A stretch of DNA of 64,000 nucleotides from Yoonia maricola (GTDB lineage Bacteria; Pseudomonadota; Alphaproteobacteria; Rhodobacterales; Rhodobacteraceae), in the NCBI RefSeq assembly GCF_002797915.1, contig NZ_PGTY01000001.1:372001-436000 (forward strand), given 5' to 3'. Both the position numbers and the translations under genes were made by a program. Each line of letters opens with the position of its first letter. Positions within the stretch are counted from its first letter, which is position 1. The notes beneath the pieces were generated by a model. That model saw only the letters and a list, made by a program, of their open reading frames with translations, was not told the origin of the DNA and ran no database searches. Below, one piece after another: positions 9,424 to 18,078 of this stretch.

Positions 9424-10187
9424 ATTGGCTCTGGATGCTGGTTGGCACTTATCTGCTCTATGCGACAGCGATGGTCGCGCTGCATCCGCGCATCATCTAT
9501 CCCTTTGGCCCGGATGCTTTTGACAATCCTGCATTTCGCCAAGAGGTCGTGTCTGATCGCGATGTGGCGCTGGCTGTGGCTGAGGGGAATGATGATCTGG
9601 CGATTCTGTTTTTTATGGGAAACGGGGGCGCGCTGGCTTATTTCACCTATTCGTTGACAGTGCATCAGGACGCAAGCCGCACTGTGGTCGGGATGGAATA
9701 TCCCGGTGGTGGGGGTATTCCCGGCAAGCCGTCAGAGATGAGATTGAAGGCGGACGCGCTGGCCGCCTATGATTGGCTGGCCGCCCAGCATGATGGGCCG
9801 ATTGCGGTACATGGATTTTCGCTGGGCACCGGGTTGGCGATCCATGTTGCCGCGTCGCGCGAGGTTGAAGCGATTATGCTGGATGCGCCCTATACCACGC
9901 TTTGTGAACTGATGACCAAAGGATCATATCTGCCTGCATGCTATATGCCGGGCGTGCAAAAATGGCGGTCTGTGGATGATATCCCGGCCCTTTCTGCACC
10001 TGTTTTGATCCAGCATGGGGCTGCGGATCAGCTGATTCCGATCAACTATGGAGAACGATTGGCGTCGATAATGGAAGAGGCCGGTTTAACGGTGACATTT
10101 CACGCGATTGACGAGGCGACGCATAATAACCTGCCGGGTCAGCCGGGCTACGCCGATCGCATCAACGCCTTTCTGGCGGGGCTCTAA
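9420..10187 (+). CDS. Alpha/beta hydrolase with N-terminal membrane anchor
   Basis: 255 aa. One hydrophobic segment (residues ~3-19, LWMLVGTYLLYATAMVAL) is followed by an alpha/beta-hydrolase fold of the Bem46/YqkD type: nucleophile GFSLGT, acid in HGAADQLIP and histidine in EATHNNLP. The start is uncertain: TTG at 9420 overlaps the coaD stop, and an ATG lies five codons later. The substrate cannot be inferred. It is translationally coupled to coaD, and a hairpin follows the stop. Confidence 0.8.
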   Translation: MNWLWMLVGTYLLYATAMVALHPRIIYPFGPDAFDNPAFRQEVVSDRDVALAVAEGNDDLAILFFMGNGGALAYFTYSLTVHQDASRTVVGMEYPGGGGIPGKPSEMRLKADALAAYDWLAAQHDGPIAVHGFSLGTGLAIHVAASREVEAIMLDAPYTTLCELMTKGSYLPACYMPGVQKWRSVDDIPALSAPVLIQHGAADQLIPINYGERLASIMEEAGLTVTFHAIDEATHNNLPGQPGYADRINAFLAGL

Positions 10188-10196
10188 AATAGACAA

Positions 10197-10218
10197 AGCC
10201 GCCCCCGAAGGTGCGGCT
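10197..10218. terminator. Stem-loop between the convergent hydrolase and DUF1127-like genes
   Basis: AGCCGC-CCC-CGAA-GGT-GCGGCT forms a GC-rich stem with a CGAA loop, followed by GGTTTT on the plus strand and by a T-rich stretch on the minus strand. It plausibly serves both convergent genes. Confidence 0.55.
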
Positions 10219-10241
10219 GGTTTTCCAAACGGGCCGGTTGT

Positions 10242-10400
10242 TTAGCCGTAGATCACTTTCGATGCGATCTTGCCTGCGTCTTCGCGGAACATGCCAAGGT
10301 CGATGGCTGTTTGCAAAGGCATTGCTTCAAGTTCGTGCTTGAGGCGGCTATAGGCCACGCGTTTCTGGACGGCGGTGCGAACTGTGTTCAATACGGTCAT
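10242..10400 (-). CDS. Small DUF1127-like protein (52 aa)
   Basis: Reads MTVLNTVRTAVQKRVAYSRL, then KHELEAMPLQTAIDLGMFRE and DAGKIASKVIYG. An AAGGAG ribosome site is correctly spaced before the ATG. The second half (R-x-Y..L..EL...P...A.DLGM.R.D...IA....YG) follows the DUF1127/YjiS pattern of short basic alphaproteobacterial proteins; some relatives in Rhodobacter are linked to RNA metabolism and stress. The function here is unknown. It is monocistronic, with its own upstream region of about 130 bp before the gap terminator. Confidence 0.75.
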   Translation of the reverse strand: MTVLNTVRTAVQKRVAYSRLKHELEAMPLQTAIDLGMFREDAGKIASKVIYG

Positions 10401-10528
10401 TTGCGTACTCCTTTAAGTCATCGCTTTTCGTTTCGTAACTTACAAATAGCAATGCTGCAGCGCAGAACAACTGACAGTTAGCGCTAGCAGGTATGACGAA
10501 AATGCATGGCGAGGTATGCAATTTGCAC

Positions 10529-10558
10529 AAAAAAAAGCCGGCCCAAAGGACCGGCTTT
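10529..10558 (-). terminator. Rho-independent terminator of gap (first copy)
   Basis: On the minus strand, AAAGCCGGTCC-TTT-GGGCCGGCTTT forms an 11-bp stem followed by a run of eight T. It lies about 20 bases after the gap stop codon at 10580. Confidence 0.85.
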
Positions 10559-10579
10559 CAATTCTTGATAACGAGGGGC

Positions 10580-11581
10580 CTAGATCAGCTTGCCCATCGC
10601 GACCGCCGTATCAGCCATCCGGTTTGAGAAACCCCATTCATTGTCGTACCACGTCAGGATGCGCACCATATTGCCGTCCAGTACTTTGGTTTGGTCCATA
10701 TGGAAAATTGACGAATGCGCATCATGGTTAAAGTCAGTGCTGACCATGGGCAGGTCGGTGTAGGCCAGAACCTCGGCCATGTCACCGTTGGCGGCGTCCA
10801 TGATCGCCGCGTTGATTTCTTCCACGCTGGTATCGCGCGACGCCTCAAACGTCAGATCCACAACCGAGACATTGGGCGTGGGCACCCGGATCGCAACACC
10901 GTCGAGTTTGCCATTCAGTTCAGGCAGCACAAGGCCCACTGCTTTGGCCGCACCTGTTGAGGTCGGGATCATGGACAGGGCCGCAGCGCGTGCGCGGTAG
11001 AGATCCTTGTGCATTGTATCCAGCGTCGGTTGATCGCCTGTATAGCTGTGGATCGTGGTCATAAAGCCCTTTGTGATGCCAACCGCATCATTCAGAACCT
11101 TCGCCACAGGGGACAGGCAGTTGGTCGTGCAGGATGCGTTGGACACGATGATGTCGTCGCTGGTTAAAACATGATCGTTTACGCCGTAAACGATTGTCTT
11201 ATCCGCGTCTTTGCCGGGGGCAGAGATCAACACGCGGCTGGAGCCGTTATCAAGATGTGCCTGGCAGGCCTCTTTGCTGGTGAAGATGCCAGTGCATTCC
11301 AGAACGATGTCAACATCGGCCCATGGCAGATCTGCGGGATTGCGGATTGCCGTAACCTTGATCGGTCCGCGACCAACGTCGATTGTATCTTCGGTGGTGC
11401 TGACCGGACCGGGGAAACGCCCATGCACACTGTCGAAACGCAGCAGGTGTGCGTTGGTCTCAACCGGCCCAAGATCGTTGATGGCCAGAACCTCGATATC
11501 AGTCCGACCACTTTCGATGATCGCGCGAAGCACATTGCGGCCGATGCGGCCAAATCCGTTAATAGCTACTTTGACGGCCAT
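10580..11581 (-). CDS. gap: Glyceraldehyde-3-phosphate dehydrogenase, copy 1
   Basis: Phosphorylating GAPDH of glycolysis/gluconeogenesis; 333 aa. It has the Rossmann motif [10 protein letters not shown], the catalytic [12 protein letters not shown] (Cys near residue 155), the phosphate-binding HSYTGDQ and [12 protein letters not shown]. Asp36 in AINDLGP, the residue that favours NAD, is present, unlike in the second copy. A LacI-family operator-like palindrome (11600-11617) lies just upstream of the start. A 47-aa membrane protein gene and the second gap gene precede it on the same strand. Confidence 0.97.
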   Translation of the reverse strand: MAVKVAINGFGRIGRNVLRAIIESGRTDIEVLAINDLGPVETNAHLLRFDSVHGRFPGPVSTTEDTIDVGRGPIKVTAIRNPADLPWADVDIVLECTGIFTSKEACQAHLDNGSSRVLISAPGKDADKTIVYGVNDHVLTSDDIIVSNASCTTNCLSPVAKVLNDAVGITKGFMTTIHSYTGDQPTLDTMHKDLYRARAAALSMIPTSTGAAKAVGLVLPELNGKLDGVAIRVPTPNVSVVDLTFEASRDTSVEEINAAIMDAANGDMAEVLAYTDLPMVSTDFNHDAHSSIFHMDQTKVLDGNMVRILTWYDNEWGFSNRMADTAVAMGKLI

Positions 11582-11599
11582 GGTAATCTCCTCAGGGTC

Positions 11600-11617
11600 A
11601 ATGTTGGCGCTAACATT
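11600..11617. promoter_or_regulatory. LacI-family (CceR/PckR-like) operator before gap copy 1
   Basis: AATGTTGGCGCTAACATT is an 18-bp palindrome with one mismatched pair, 19-36 bases upstream of the gap start. It has the LacI-family form TGTTANCGNTAACA and resembles the sites before the second gap gene. A carbon-responsive repressor/activator is suggested; the regulator gene is not in the window. Confidence 0.55.
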
Positions 11618-11652
11618 GCAATTTATACAGAAAGGTCAACCGTTGATCGTGT

Positions 11653-11796
11653 TTAGCGCCAGAAGGCTATCCATTCAATTAACGCTGTCAGCTTGCGCAT
11701 CAAAAAGACGGTATTCGCCCAATCATATTGGACATAATCGACGGCAAAAAGGGCCGCGATGATAACCCCGATGATTACAGCAAGCGTATTGGTCAT
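11653..11796 (-). CDS. Small membrane protein between the two gap genes (47 aa)
   Basis: Reads MTNTLAVIIGVIIAALFAVD, then YVQYDWANTVFLMRKLTALI and EWIAFWR. A hydrophobic segment (residues ~4-20) is followed by an amphipathic, aromatic-rich tail. It is on the same strand as both gap genes, 69 bases after the copy 2 stop and about 70 bases before the copy 1 start. The ribosome site is weak. The amino-acid pattern is coherent and membrane-protein-like, which supports real coding; the function is unknown. Confidence 0.65.
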   Translation of the reverse strand: MTNTLAVIIGVIIAALFAVDYVQYDWANTVFLMRKLTALIEWIAFWR

Positions 11797-11865
11797 GCCA
11801 CGGGTCTAGCGGGCGCTGACCGAAATGGCAAAGCCTGCATGCGCGGTGCTGCATGTCGCCAAACT

Positions 11866-12867
11866 CTAGTGCAAGCGTCCCATCGTTGCCGCCACATCAG
11901 CCATACGCGCCGAAAAGCCCCACTCATTGTCGTACCAAGCGAGTACGCGCACTGTCTTGCCGCCCACGACTTTGGTCTGGTCGGGTGCGAAGATGGAACT
12001 TTCGGTGGTGTGGTTGAAGTCGATGCTGACCTTTGCTTCATCATCATAAGACATGACCATGCCCATATAACCTGCCGCGGCTTCGGCCACGACGGCGTTG
12101 ACGTCTGCGACCGTGACGGATTTTCCTGCCTCGAACGTCAGATCCACCGCGCTGACATTAGGGGTAGGGACCCGCATGGCAGTACCGTCGAGTTTGCCTG
12201 CCAATTCAGGCAGAACTTCGCCCAACGCTTTGGCGGCGCCCGTTGATGTGGGGATCATGGCCATAGCGGCGGCACGCGCGCGGTAAAGGTCGCTATGCCT
12301 GCGGTCCAGCGTGGGTTGATCGCCCGTGTAGCTGTGGATCGTTGTCATGATACCACGCTCAATCCCCATCGCGTCGTTGAGGACCTTGGCAAGAGGGGCG
12401 AGGCAGTTCGTTGTGCAGGACCCGTTTGAGACCATCCGTTCTGTCGCGATGAGGTCGCGATGGTTCACACCGTAGACGACGGTGCGATCAACGTTCTTGG
12501 CCGGGGCCGAGATGAGAACCTTTTTAGCGCCGCGGTTGAGGTGCACGTCAGACGTCAGACCGTCGTTGAATTTGCCGGTGCATTCCAGCACAACATCAAC
12601 ACCGTCCCAATCCAGTTCGTCAGGCTCATAGGTGGACATCACATCAATTGGACCACGCCCCAGATCAAGCGTGTTGCCGTTGACTATAACCGGATTGCCA
12701 AAACGCCCATGCACACTGTCGTATTTCAGCAAATGCGCGTTGGTTTCAATCGGGCCGGTCGCATTGATTTTGACCACCTGCACGTCGTTGCGTGCCGCTT
12801 CCGTGATATGCGCCAAGGTGCAGCGCCCGATACGTCCAAACCCGTTGATCCCGATGGTGACAGTCAT
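11866..12867 (-). CDS. gap: Glyceraldehyde-3-phosphate dehydrogenase, copy 2 (Ala instead of the NAD-selecting Asp)
   Basis: 333 aa, the same length as copy 1 and collinear throughout. Catalytic SNGSCTTNCLAP, HSYTGDQ and [12 protein letters not shown] are intact. At residue 36 (KINATGP) it has Ala where copy 1 has Asp (AINDLGP). This position contacts the adenosine ribose and favours NAD, so altered cofactor preference (NADP) is possible. The ATG at 12867 (AAGGA upstream) begins the conserved N-terminus; upstream extension is unsupported. Two LacI-type palindromes lie in its promoter region, shared with a divergent dioxygenase gene. Confidence 0.95.
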   Translation of the reverse strand: MTVTIGINGFGRIGRCTLAHITEAARNDVQVVKINATGPIETNAHLLKYDSVHGRFGNPVIVNGNTLDLGRGPIDVMSTYEPDELDWDGVDVVLECTGKFNDGLTSDVHLNRGAKKVLISAPAKNVDRTVVYGVNHRDLIATERMVSNGSCTTNCLAPLAKVLNDAMGIERGIMTTIHSYTGDQPTLDRRHSDLYRARAAAMAMIPTSTGAAKALGEVLPELAGKLDGTAMRVPTPNVSAVDLTFEAGKSVTVADVNAVVAEAAAGYMGMVMSYDDEAKVSIDFNHTTESSIFAPDQTKVVGGKTVRVLAWYDNEWGFSARMADVAATMGRLH

Positions 12868-12956
12868 GGCGGCAGTCCTTTGGTGCGGGTTGCTGATTGT
12901 CGGTCGTATACCGGTGTATGCTGGGCGATCCAATGGAAAAAGTGTTTTGGGTCAAT

Positions 12957-12990
12957 ATGTTAACGATAACATCCCGTGTTAGCGATAACG
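12957..12990. promoter_or_regulatory. Tandem LacI-family operator-like palindromes between gap copy 2 and the dioxygenase gene
   Basis: ATGTTA-ACGA-TAACAT (12957-12972) and TGTTA-GCGA-TAACG (12977-12990) are two copies of the same motif with centres 19 bp apart, about two helical turns. Similar sites lie before gap copy 1 and near the LysR gene at 21842. The match to the LacI-family consensus is visible; assignment to CceR/PckR is inference. Confidence 0.6.
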
Positions 12991-13085
12991 TTATTGCAAC
13001 CGGAAGACCCGTTACCGCAAACAGTTTTCCGCTCTGTCGAATCGATGCTGCTCTTTGTAGGGTTTGCCTGAGGAAAGGGGCCACC

Positions 13086-13880
13086 ATGCATCCACTGATC
13101 ACCCAAGACCATATCGACACCTATCAGCGCGACGGCGTCGTTTTGGTCAAAGGCCTGTTTGCCGATTGGGTGGATGCGCTGCGCGATGGGGTGGCCACCA
13201 ACATGGCGGAACCGGGGCCTTACGCCGCTGAGAATCTGCACGACGACGAAGCGGGTCGCTTTTTCGACGACTATTGCAACTGGAACCGGATTGCCCAGTT
13301 CGAAGATGCGGCGAGCCGATCACCCGCAGCAGAGGTCGCTGCGGATTTGATGGGGTCGCAGACCTGTCAGCTGTTTCATGATCACGTGCTGGTCAAAGAG
13401 CCGGGCACCTCAAAGCCCACGCCATGGCATCAGGACAGTCCCTACTACTTTGTCGAAGGCGATCAGACGGTCAGCTTTTGGTCACCGCTTGATCCAGTGC
13501 GTGAAGCATCGCTGCGCTGTGTGAAAGGTTCGCATATGTGGCCCCGTGCTGTGCTGCCAACGCGGTGGTTGTCCGAGACGGATTTTTATCCTGATAGCCA
13601 CGATTTCATGCCAGTCCCTGATCCAGATGTAGAAGGGATGGAGATTGTTGAATATGAGATGGAGCCGGGCGATGCGGTCGCCTTTCACTATCGCATCCTG
13701 CATGGCGCAAGGGGCAATGAGGCGACGGCCCGTAGGCGCGCGTTTTCGCTGCGGCTTTTGGGGGATGACGCACGCTACGCGGAGCGTCCGGGACCGACAT
13801 CACCACCGTTTCCGGGGCATGGCATGGTGCCGGGGCAGAAGCTGCGGGACGATTGGTTTCCAATGCTTTTTACGCGCTAG
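13086..13880 (+). CDS. Phytanoyl-CoA dioxygenase (PhyH) family protein
   Basis: 264 aa Fe(II)/2-oxoglutarate-dependent oxygenase. The iron ligands HxD (PWHQDSPYYF) and the distal His (FHYRILHGARGN) are visible, followed by an Arg in the RRRAFSLRLLGDD strand that would bind 2-oxoglutarate. The ATG at 13086 follows AGGAAAGGGG. It is divergent from gap copy 2 and convergent with the following lipoprotein gene (3-base gap). The substrate is unknown; bacterial PhyH proteins act on diverse small molecules. Confidence 0.85.
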   Translation: MHPLITQDHIDTYQRDGVVLVKGLFADWVDALRDGVATNMAEPGPYAAENLHDDEAGRFFDDYCNWNRIAQFEDAASRSPAAEVAADLMGSQTCQLFHDHVLVKEPGTSKPTPWHQDSPYYFVEGDQTVSFWSPLDPVREASLRCVKGSHMWPRAVLPTRWLSETDFYPDSHDFMPVPDPDVEGMEIVEYEMEPGDAVAFHYRILHGARGNEATARRRAFSLRLLGDDARYAERPGPTSPPFPGHGMVPGQKLRDDWFPMLFTR

Positions 13881-13883
13881 GCG

Positions 13884-14429
13884 CTATTCAAACCGCGCTT
13901 CCAGCTCTTCTAGCGTAAAGGTTTGCGGAATGAACCCTGCATCATCCGGGTCGTTGTTGGGGTCGGAGGTCACACAGAGGGCCGCACAAAGCTGCCGCGC
14001 GATTTGCGCGTCGTGGTCAACCAGCCACACCCGCCCGCCCGGCGTGCTGATGTAGCCATCAATGCCTGCATCAAAATCGCCTGCGACGTCGTCAACCGAA
14101 GGCACTTCGTTGTCATACTCGTCAGAGAAGCTGCCGTGCGTGTGGTAAGACGCAATGACGCTGGGAAAGGGTTGCGGCAGGTCGCAGTACGCCGCGCGAC
14201 CGGGCCGCGGTTCGGTGGCGAATAACTGGCCAGAGGGGGCTGCATAGATATAACCGCAGTATTCGCGCCCTTCTGCAATAGAGCTTGGTTGCAGGTCATT
14301 CAGAACTTGCGTCGCGAAAACATCAACATCATCGGTTTGCGCGATGATGGGCCGGCCTTGGTCAGTGCAGCTGACAAGATCAACAAGGCCGATGGCGGCC
14401 ACGACAGCGCCAATTTTCAGATATGTCAT
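13884..14429 (-). CDS. Putative lipoprotein with JAMM-like (DUF4329-type) metalloprotease motif
   Basis: 181 aa. The N-terminus is hydrophobic and ends in LVSC (Cys21), matching a lipobox. The body carries Glu56 (REYCGYIY), His96-Thr-His98 (ASYHTHG) and Ser111-x-x-Asp114 (PSVDD), the Zn-binding order of JAB/JAMM peptidases, plus the GYISTPGGRVW strand common in DUF4329 proteins. It would sit in the periplasm or outer membrane. The gene starts 18 bases downstream of the tkt stop on the same strand, so co-transcription is likely. No known function. Confidence 0.65.
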   Translation of the reverse strand: MTYLKIGAVVAAIGLVDLVSCTDQGRPIIAQTDDVDVFATQVLNDLQPSSIAEGREYCGYIYAAPSGQLFATEPRPGRAAYCDLPQPFPSVIASYHTHGSFSDEYDNEVPSVDDVAGDFDAGIDGYISTPGGRVWLVDHDAQIARQLCAALCVTSDPNNDPDDAGFIPQTFTLEELEARFE

Positions 14430-14447
14430 TGTCGTGGCCTTTATCGC

Positions 14448-16466
14448 TTACTTAATCAGAGATTTGACCTTATCGGCCGTATCCTGCGCGGTGATCCCGA
14501 ACTCTTGATAAAGCCGGTCTGCCGGGGCAGAGGCGCCAAAGCCATGCATCCCGATGAAACCTGACTTTTCGCGCTTGCCGCGTTCGCCAAACAACCAGCG
14601 GTCCCAGCCGAAGCGGATGCCTGCTTCGATCGCGACGCGTACAGGGCCGCCGGGTAGCACGCGCTTGCGGTAGGCTTCGTCCTGTTCCTCGAAGATTTCC
14701 CAACATGGCATGGACACGACACGTGTGCCGATGCCCTCGGCCTGCAGCAAATCGCGTGCTTCCATCGCGATGCTGACTTCGGATCCGGTAGCCATGAGGA
14801 TCGCCTGACGCTTGCCTTCGGCATCGGCCAGAACATAGGCACCTTGGGCAACCATATTTTTGTTCTTATGCTCGGTCCGCACGGTGGGCAGGCCCTGACG
14901 GGTCAGTGCCAAAACACTGGGTGTTTTCTGTGAGGTCAGCGCCAATTCCCAGGCTTCGGCGGTCTCGACCGTATCAGCAGGGCGGAAGACGTTCATGTTT
15001 GGCGTGGCCCGCAGCATGGCAAGGTGTTCAATCGGCTGGTGTGTTGGCCCGTCTTCGCCAAGGCCGATGCTGTCATGGGTCATGACGTATGTTGTGGGAA
15101 TGCCCATCAGCGCAGACAGGCGCATGGCACCGCGTGCGTAATCGGTAAAGCACATGAATGTGCCGCCATAGGGCCGTGCACCGCCGTGCAGCGCCATGCC
15201 GTTCATTGCAGCGGCCATCCCATGTTCGCGCACACCGTAGTAGATGTAGCGCCCCTTGCGTGTGTCGGGGTGGAAGACGCCCATATCTTTGGTCAGCGTG
15301 TTGTTTGATCCTGTCAGATCAGCGGACCCACCGATGGTTTCCTGCATAATCGGGTTGATCACTTCGAGCGTCATCTCGGACGATTTGCGCGTGGCAACCT
15401 TGGGGGCGCCTTCGCTGATCTGCTTTTTCAGCGCACGGATCGTGGCAGAAAGGCGTTTGGGTGCTTCGCCAGCGTAGGTGCGGTTGAATTCAGCCTGTTT
15501 GCTGGCCGATAGCGTATTGAAGCGGTCATGCCATTCCTTATGGGCGGTCGCACCACGGGCGCCAATCGCGGCCCATTGTTCGCGGACCTCAGCTGACACC
15601 TCAAAATCGCCCAAAGGTGCGCCGTAAGCCTCTTTCGCGGCGCGCAATTGGTCGGCGTCGGTCAGTGCGCCATGACCTTTGGATGTATCCTGTGCGGCGT
15701 GACCTAAGGCGATATGGGTCTTGCAGGCGATCATGGATGGTTTGCCGGCCTTCTTGGCGGCTGTGATGGCGGCGTCAATCGCCTCTGGATCGTGGCCATC
15801 GATCTCCTGCACATGCCAGCCTGATGCCTTGAAACGCATCGGCTGATCGGTGATATCGGCGATATCAACCGTGCCATCAATGGTGATGTTGTTGTTGTCC
15901 CAGAACACGATGAGGTTGGACAGTTTTTGCATACCTGCCAGGGCGATGGCCTCTTGGCTGACGCCCTCCATCAGGCAACCGTCACCGGCCATCACGTATG
16001 TATAGTGGTCGATGATCTTTTTGCCCCAAGTGGCGCGTTGAATTTCCTCGGCGATGGCGAAGCCGACGGAATTGGTGATGCCCTGACCTAGCGGGCCTGT
16101 CGTCGTCTCAATTCCGCGCGCGTGGCCGAACTCTGGGTGGCCCGCGGTGCGCGCGCCCCATTGGCGGAAATCCTTGATCTGTTCCAGCGGCATGTCTTCG
16201 TAGCCGGTGAGGTACATCAGCGCGTAAAGTAGCATGGAGCCGTGACCGGCAGACAGGATGAACCGGTCGCGGTCAGGCCAATAGGGGGCCTTGGGATCAA
16301 AACGCAGGTGTTTTTCGAACAGAACCGTCGCCACATCGGCCATGCCCATGGGCATGCCGGAGTGGCCAGAGTTGGCTGCTGCAACCGCATCCAGTGTCAA
16401 AGTGCGGATGGCTGTCGCTTTCATCCAATGGTCAGGGTGGGCGGTGCGCAGGGCTGCAATATCCAA
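14448..16466 (-). CDS. tkt: Transketolase
   Basis: Thiamine-diphosphate enzyme of the pentose phosphate/Calvin pathways; 672 aa. It has [31 protein letters not shown], the ThDP motif [12 protein letters not shown] and, in the pyrimidine domain, [14 protein letters not shown], with [19 protein letters not shown]. The start is a TTG at 16466; the family N-terminus ([13 protein letters not shown]) supports it over the ATG at 16424. It lies close to two gap genes, forming a central-carbon cluster. No LacI-type palindrome was seen in its own promoter. Confidence 0.96.
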   Translation of the reverse strand: MDIAALRTAHPDHWMKATAIRTLTLDAVAAANSGHSGMPMGMADVATVLFEKHLRFDPKAPYWPDRDRFILSAGHGSMLLYALMYLTGYEDMPLEQIKDFRQWGARTAGHPEFGHARGIETTTGPLGQGITNSVGFAIAEEIQRATWGKKIIDHYTYVMAGDGCLMEGVSQEAIALAGMQKLSNLIVFWDNNNITIDGTVDIADITDQPMRFKASGWHVQEIDGHDPEAIDAAITAAKKAGKPSMIACKTHIALGHAAQDTSKGHGALTDADQLRAAKEAYGAPLGDFEVSAEVREQWAAIGARGATAHKEWHDRFNTLSASKQAEFNRTYAGEAPKRLSATIRALKKQISEGAPKVATRKSSEMTLEVINPIMQETIGGSADLTGSNNTLTKDMGVFHPDTRKGRYIYYGVREHGMAAAMNGMALHGGARPYGGTFMCFTDYARGAMRLSALMGIPTTYVMTHDSIGLGEDGPTHQPIEHLAMLRATPNMNVFRPADTVETAEAWELALTSQKTPSVLALTRQGLPTVRTEHKNKNMVAQGAYVLADAEGKRQAILMATGSEVSIAMEARDLLQAEGIGTRVVSMPCWEIFEEQDEAYRKRVLPGGPVRVAIEAGIRFGWDRWLFGERGKREKSGFIGMHGFGASAPADRLYQEFGITAQDTADKVKSLIK

Positions 16467-16726
16467 GGTAATCAGGTCCTATCTACGAAAGGTGAATAAC
16501 GGGCTCGGGAGCGTCATAACAGGCACGCCCCCAAGATCAAGCGCGAGGGCTAAGTTACTCATATTCTTGGGAGCCGCCGGTTTGCGAGGAGGCGGGGGAT
16601 GGCTTACGCTGGAATCAAAGAGGCACGATTCGGCGCACTGCAGCCCGCCGTTGGGACAAAAAATGCGGTGTACCGCACAGGTTAAGGCACAGACGGGGGG
16701 CCATCATGCCCCGAAAGGAAGAGCGG

Positions 16727-17197
16727 ATGAGTGACATTAGTACATTGGAAGGCCGCATCACAGCGGCGCTGGACCGGATCAGGCAGGGGGTAGATACGCT
16801 GGAGTGGCAAACTGTTGCCGATCCGGAACTCAAGGCATCACTTGAGCAAGAGCGTGCCCAGAACGCTGAACTGGTGGAGCGTGTGCGGCTGCTTAAGGAG
16901 CGGCAGGATACGCAGGTGGCCAAGCTGACCCAGCGTACTGAGGCGCAGAACAAGCAACTGATGGCGCTGGATGAGGAATTGCAACGGTTACGCGCATCCA
17001 ATGCGCAACTGCGCGATATGAATGCGCAACTGCGCGAGACGGTGACAACGGGTTTAGCCCCTGAATTGCATGAAACCGCCCTGATTGCCGAAATGGAAGC
17101 GCTGCATGCGCAGCGGTCGTCAGATGCAGCTGAGATTGATGCCATTTTGGACGTGCTCAAACCCCTGATCGAGGAGACATCCCATGCCGCAGGTTGA
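16727..17197 (+). CDS. Coiled-coil protein upstream of zapA
   Basis: 156 aa, almost entirely predicted coiled coil with heptad-like Leu and Gln spacing (residues ~5-125, e.g. QNKQLMALDEELQRLRASN). No catalytic domain. It overlaps the zapA start by 14 bases, so the two are translationally coupled, suggesting a role with ZapA at the division ring. The ATG at 16727 (AAGGAAGAG upstream) begins MSDISTLEGR; an upstream start at 16706 lacks support. It is divergent from tkt. Confidence 0.8.
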   Translation: MSDISTLEGRITAALDRIRQGVDTLEWQTVADPELKASLEQERAQNAELVERVRLLKERQDTQVAKLTQRTEAQNKQLMALDEELQRLRASNAQLRDMNAQLRETVTTGLAPELHETALIAEMEALHAQRSSDAAEIDAILDVLKPLIEETSHAAG

Positions 17198-17573
17198 GAT
17201 CGCAATTGGTGGACGCACCTTTGAAGTGGCTTGTCAGGAAGGCGAAGAACATTTTTTGCATTCCGCAGCGGCCATGCTGGATACCGAAGCCGCGCATCTG
17301 GCCGACCAGATCGGGCGGGTGCCAGAGGCGCGAATGCTTTTGATGGCGGGTTTGATGCTGGCTGATAAGACAGCCGGACTGGAAGACCGTGTGCGCGAAC
17401 TGGAGACAGAAGCGGCCAAAATACGCGCGGATATGGAAACTATGGAAAGCCAGCCTGCGCCAGAACCAATGCGCGTGGAGGTGCCAGTGGTTCCAACGGC
17501 AGTCACGGATGCTTTGGCCGAGATTGCCGCGCGGGCCGAAGCGCTGGCCGATCAGGTCGAAGCGCGCCAGTAA
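17184..17573 (+). CDS. zapA: Cell division protein ZapA
   Basis: 129 aa. Residues 1-70 (VEIAIGGRTFEVACQEGEE, ARMLLMAGLMLADK) match the ZapA globular head that binds FtsZ. The C-terminal half is the coiled-coil dimerisation region with an Ala/Glu-rich tail. A GAGGAGA site precedes the ATG inside the preceding gene. It ends at a strong hairpin shared with the convergent grxD. Confidence 0.85.
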   Translation: MPQVEIAIGGRTFEVACQEGEEHFLHSAAAMLDTEAAHLADQIGRVPEARMLLMAGLMLADKTAGLEDRVRELETEAAKIRADMETMESQPAPEPMRVEVPVVPTAVTDALAEIAARAEALADQVEARQ

Positions 17574-17575
17574 AA

Positions 17576-17600
17576 TGGCGGGTGGGGGGCCCCGCCGCCA
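17576..17600. terminator. Shared terminator hairpin of convergent zapA and grxD
   Basis: TGGCGG-gt-GGGG-gg-CCCC-g-CCGCCA forms a very stable stem three bases after the zapA stop and ten bases before the grxD stop. There is no long T-run. Confidence 0.65.
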
Positions 17601-17610
17601 ATAACTGTAT

Positions 17611-17970
17611 TTAGGCGTTGGCTTCGCGGATTTTGTCTGCGGCGTCTTGGTCGAAGGTCACCCCGTTCTCTGCAAAGAGGGTGTCCAACTCGCCTGAGAG
17701 TGTCATCTCGGTGATGATATCGCAGCCGCCGACAAATTCGCCTTTCACATAAAGCTGCGGGATGGTGGGCCAATCCGAGTAGTCCTTGATGCCTTGGCGG
17801 ATCTCATCATCTGCCAGCACGTTTACGTCGTTGAAATCGACGCCCATGAAATTCAGCACACCTGCCACGCGGGAGGAAAAGCCACATTGTGGCATGCTTT
17901 TGGTGCCTTTCATGAACAGGACAACGTCGTTGCTGGTGACGGTTTCTTTGATTTGGTCTTGAGCGGTCAT
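17611..17970 (-). CDS. grxD: Monothiol glutaredoxin (Grx4 type)
   Basis: 119 aa. It carries the CGFS active site (MPQCGFSSR, Cys29) with VVLFMKGT and the [19 protein letters not shown] glutathione-binding segment. CGFS glutaredoxins bind a [2Fe-2S] cluster with glutathione and deliver it to partners such as BolA, encoded just upstream. The ATG at 17970 has GGAG upstream. The start overlaps (ATGA) the end of a short frame described separately, suggesting translational coupling. Confidence 0.95.
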   Translation of the reverse strand: MTAQDQIKETVTSNDVVLFMKGTKSMPQCGFSSRVAGVLNFMGVDFNDVNVLADDEIRQGIKDYSDWPTIPQLYVKGEFVGGCDIITEMTLSGELDTLFAENGVTFDQDAADKIREANA

Positions 17971-18078
17971 TTTTTGTCTCCGTCGCTGGCGGTGCATTTT
18001 CGCCAATAGTAGATTAATAGTCCGGGCGCTCCGATGATGAGGAATGCACCAAAGAGGATGGCGCGTATACATACGCGC
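17967..18078 (-). other. Possible small membrane-protein frame without a standard start, coupled to grxD
   Basis: Between bolA and grxD one minus-strand frame reads [20 protein letters not shown], then [13 protein letters not shown] and stop. That is a single hydrophobic helix with a positive tail, whose TGA overlaps the grxD ATG. It looks like a real short protein, but no ATG, GTG or TTG opens it. A 9-bp palindrome (18060-18079) covers the place where a start would be expected. It may use an unusual start or be a decayed gene. Confidence 0.35.
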
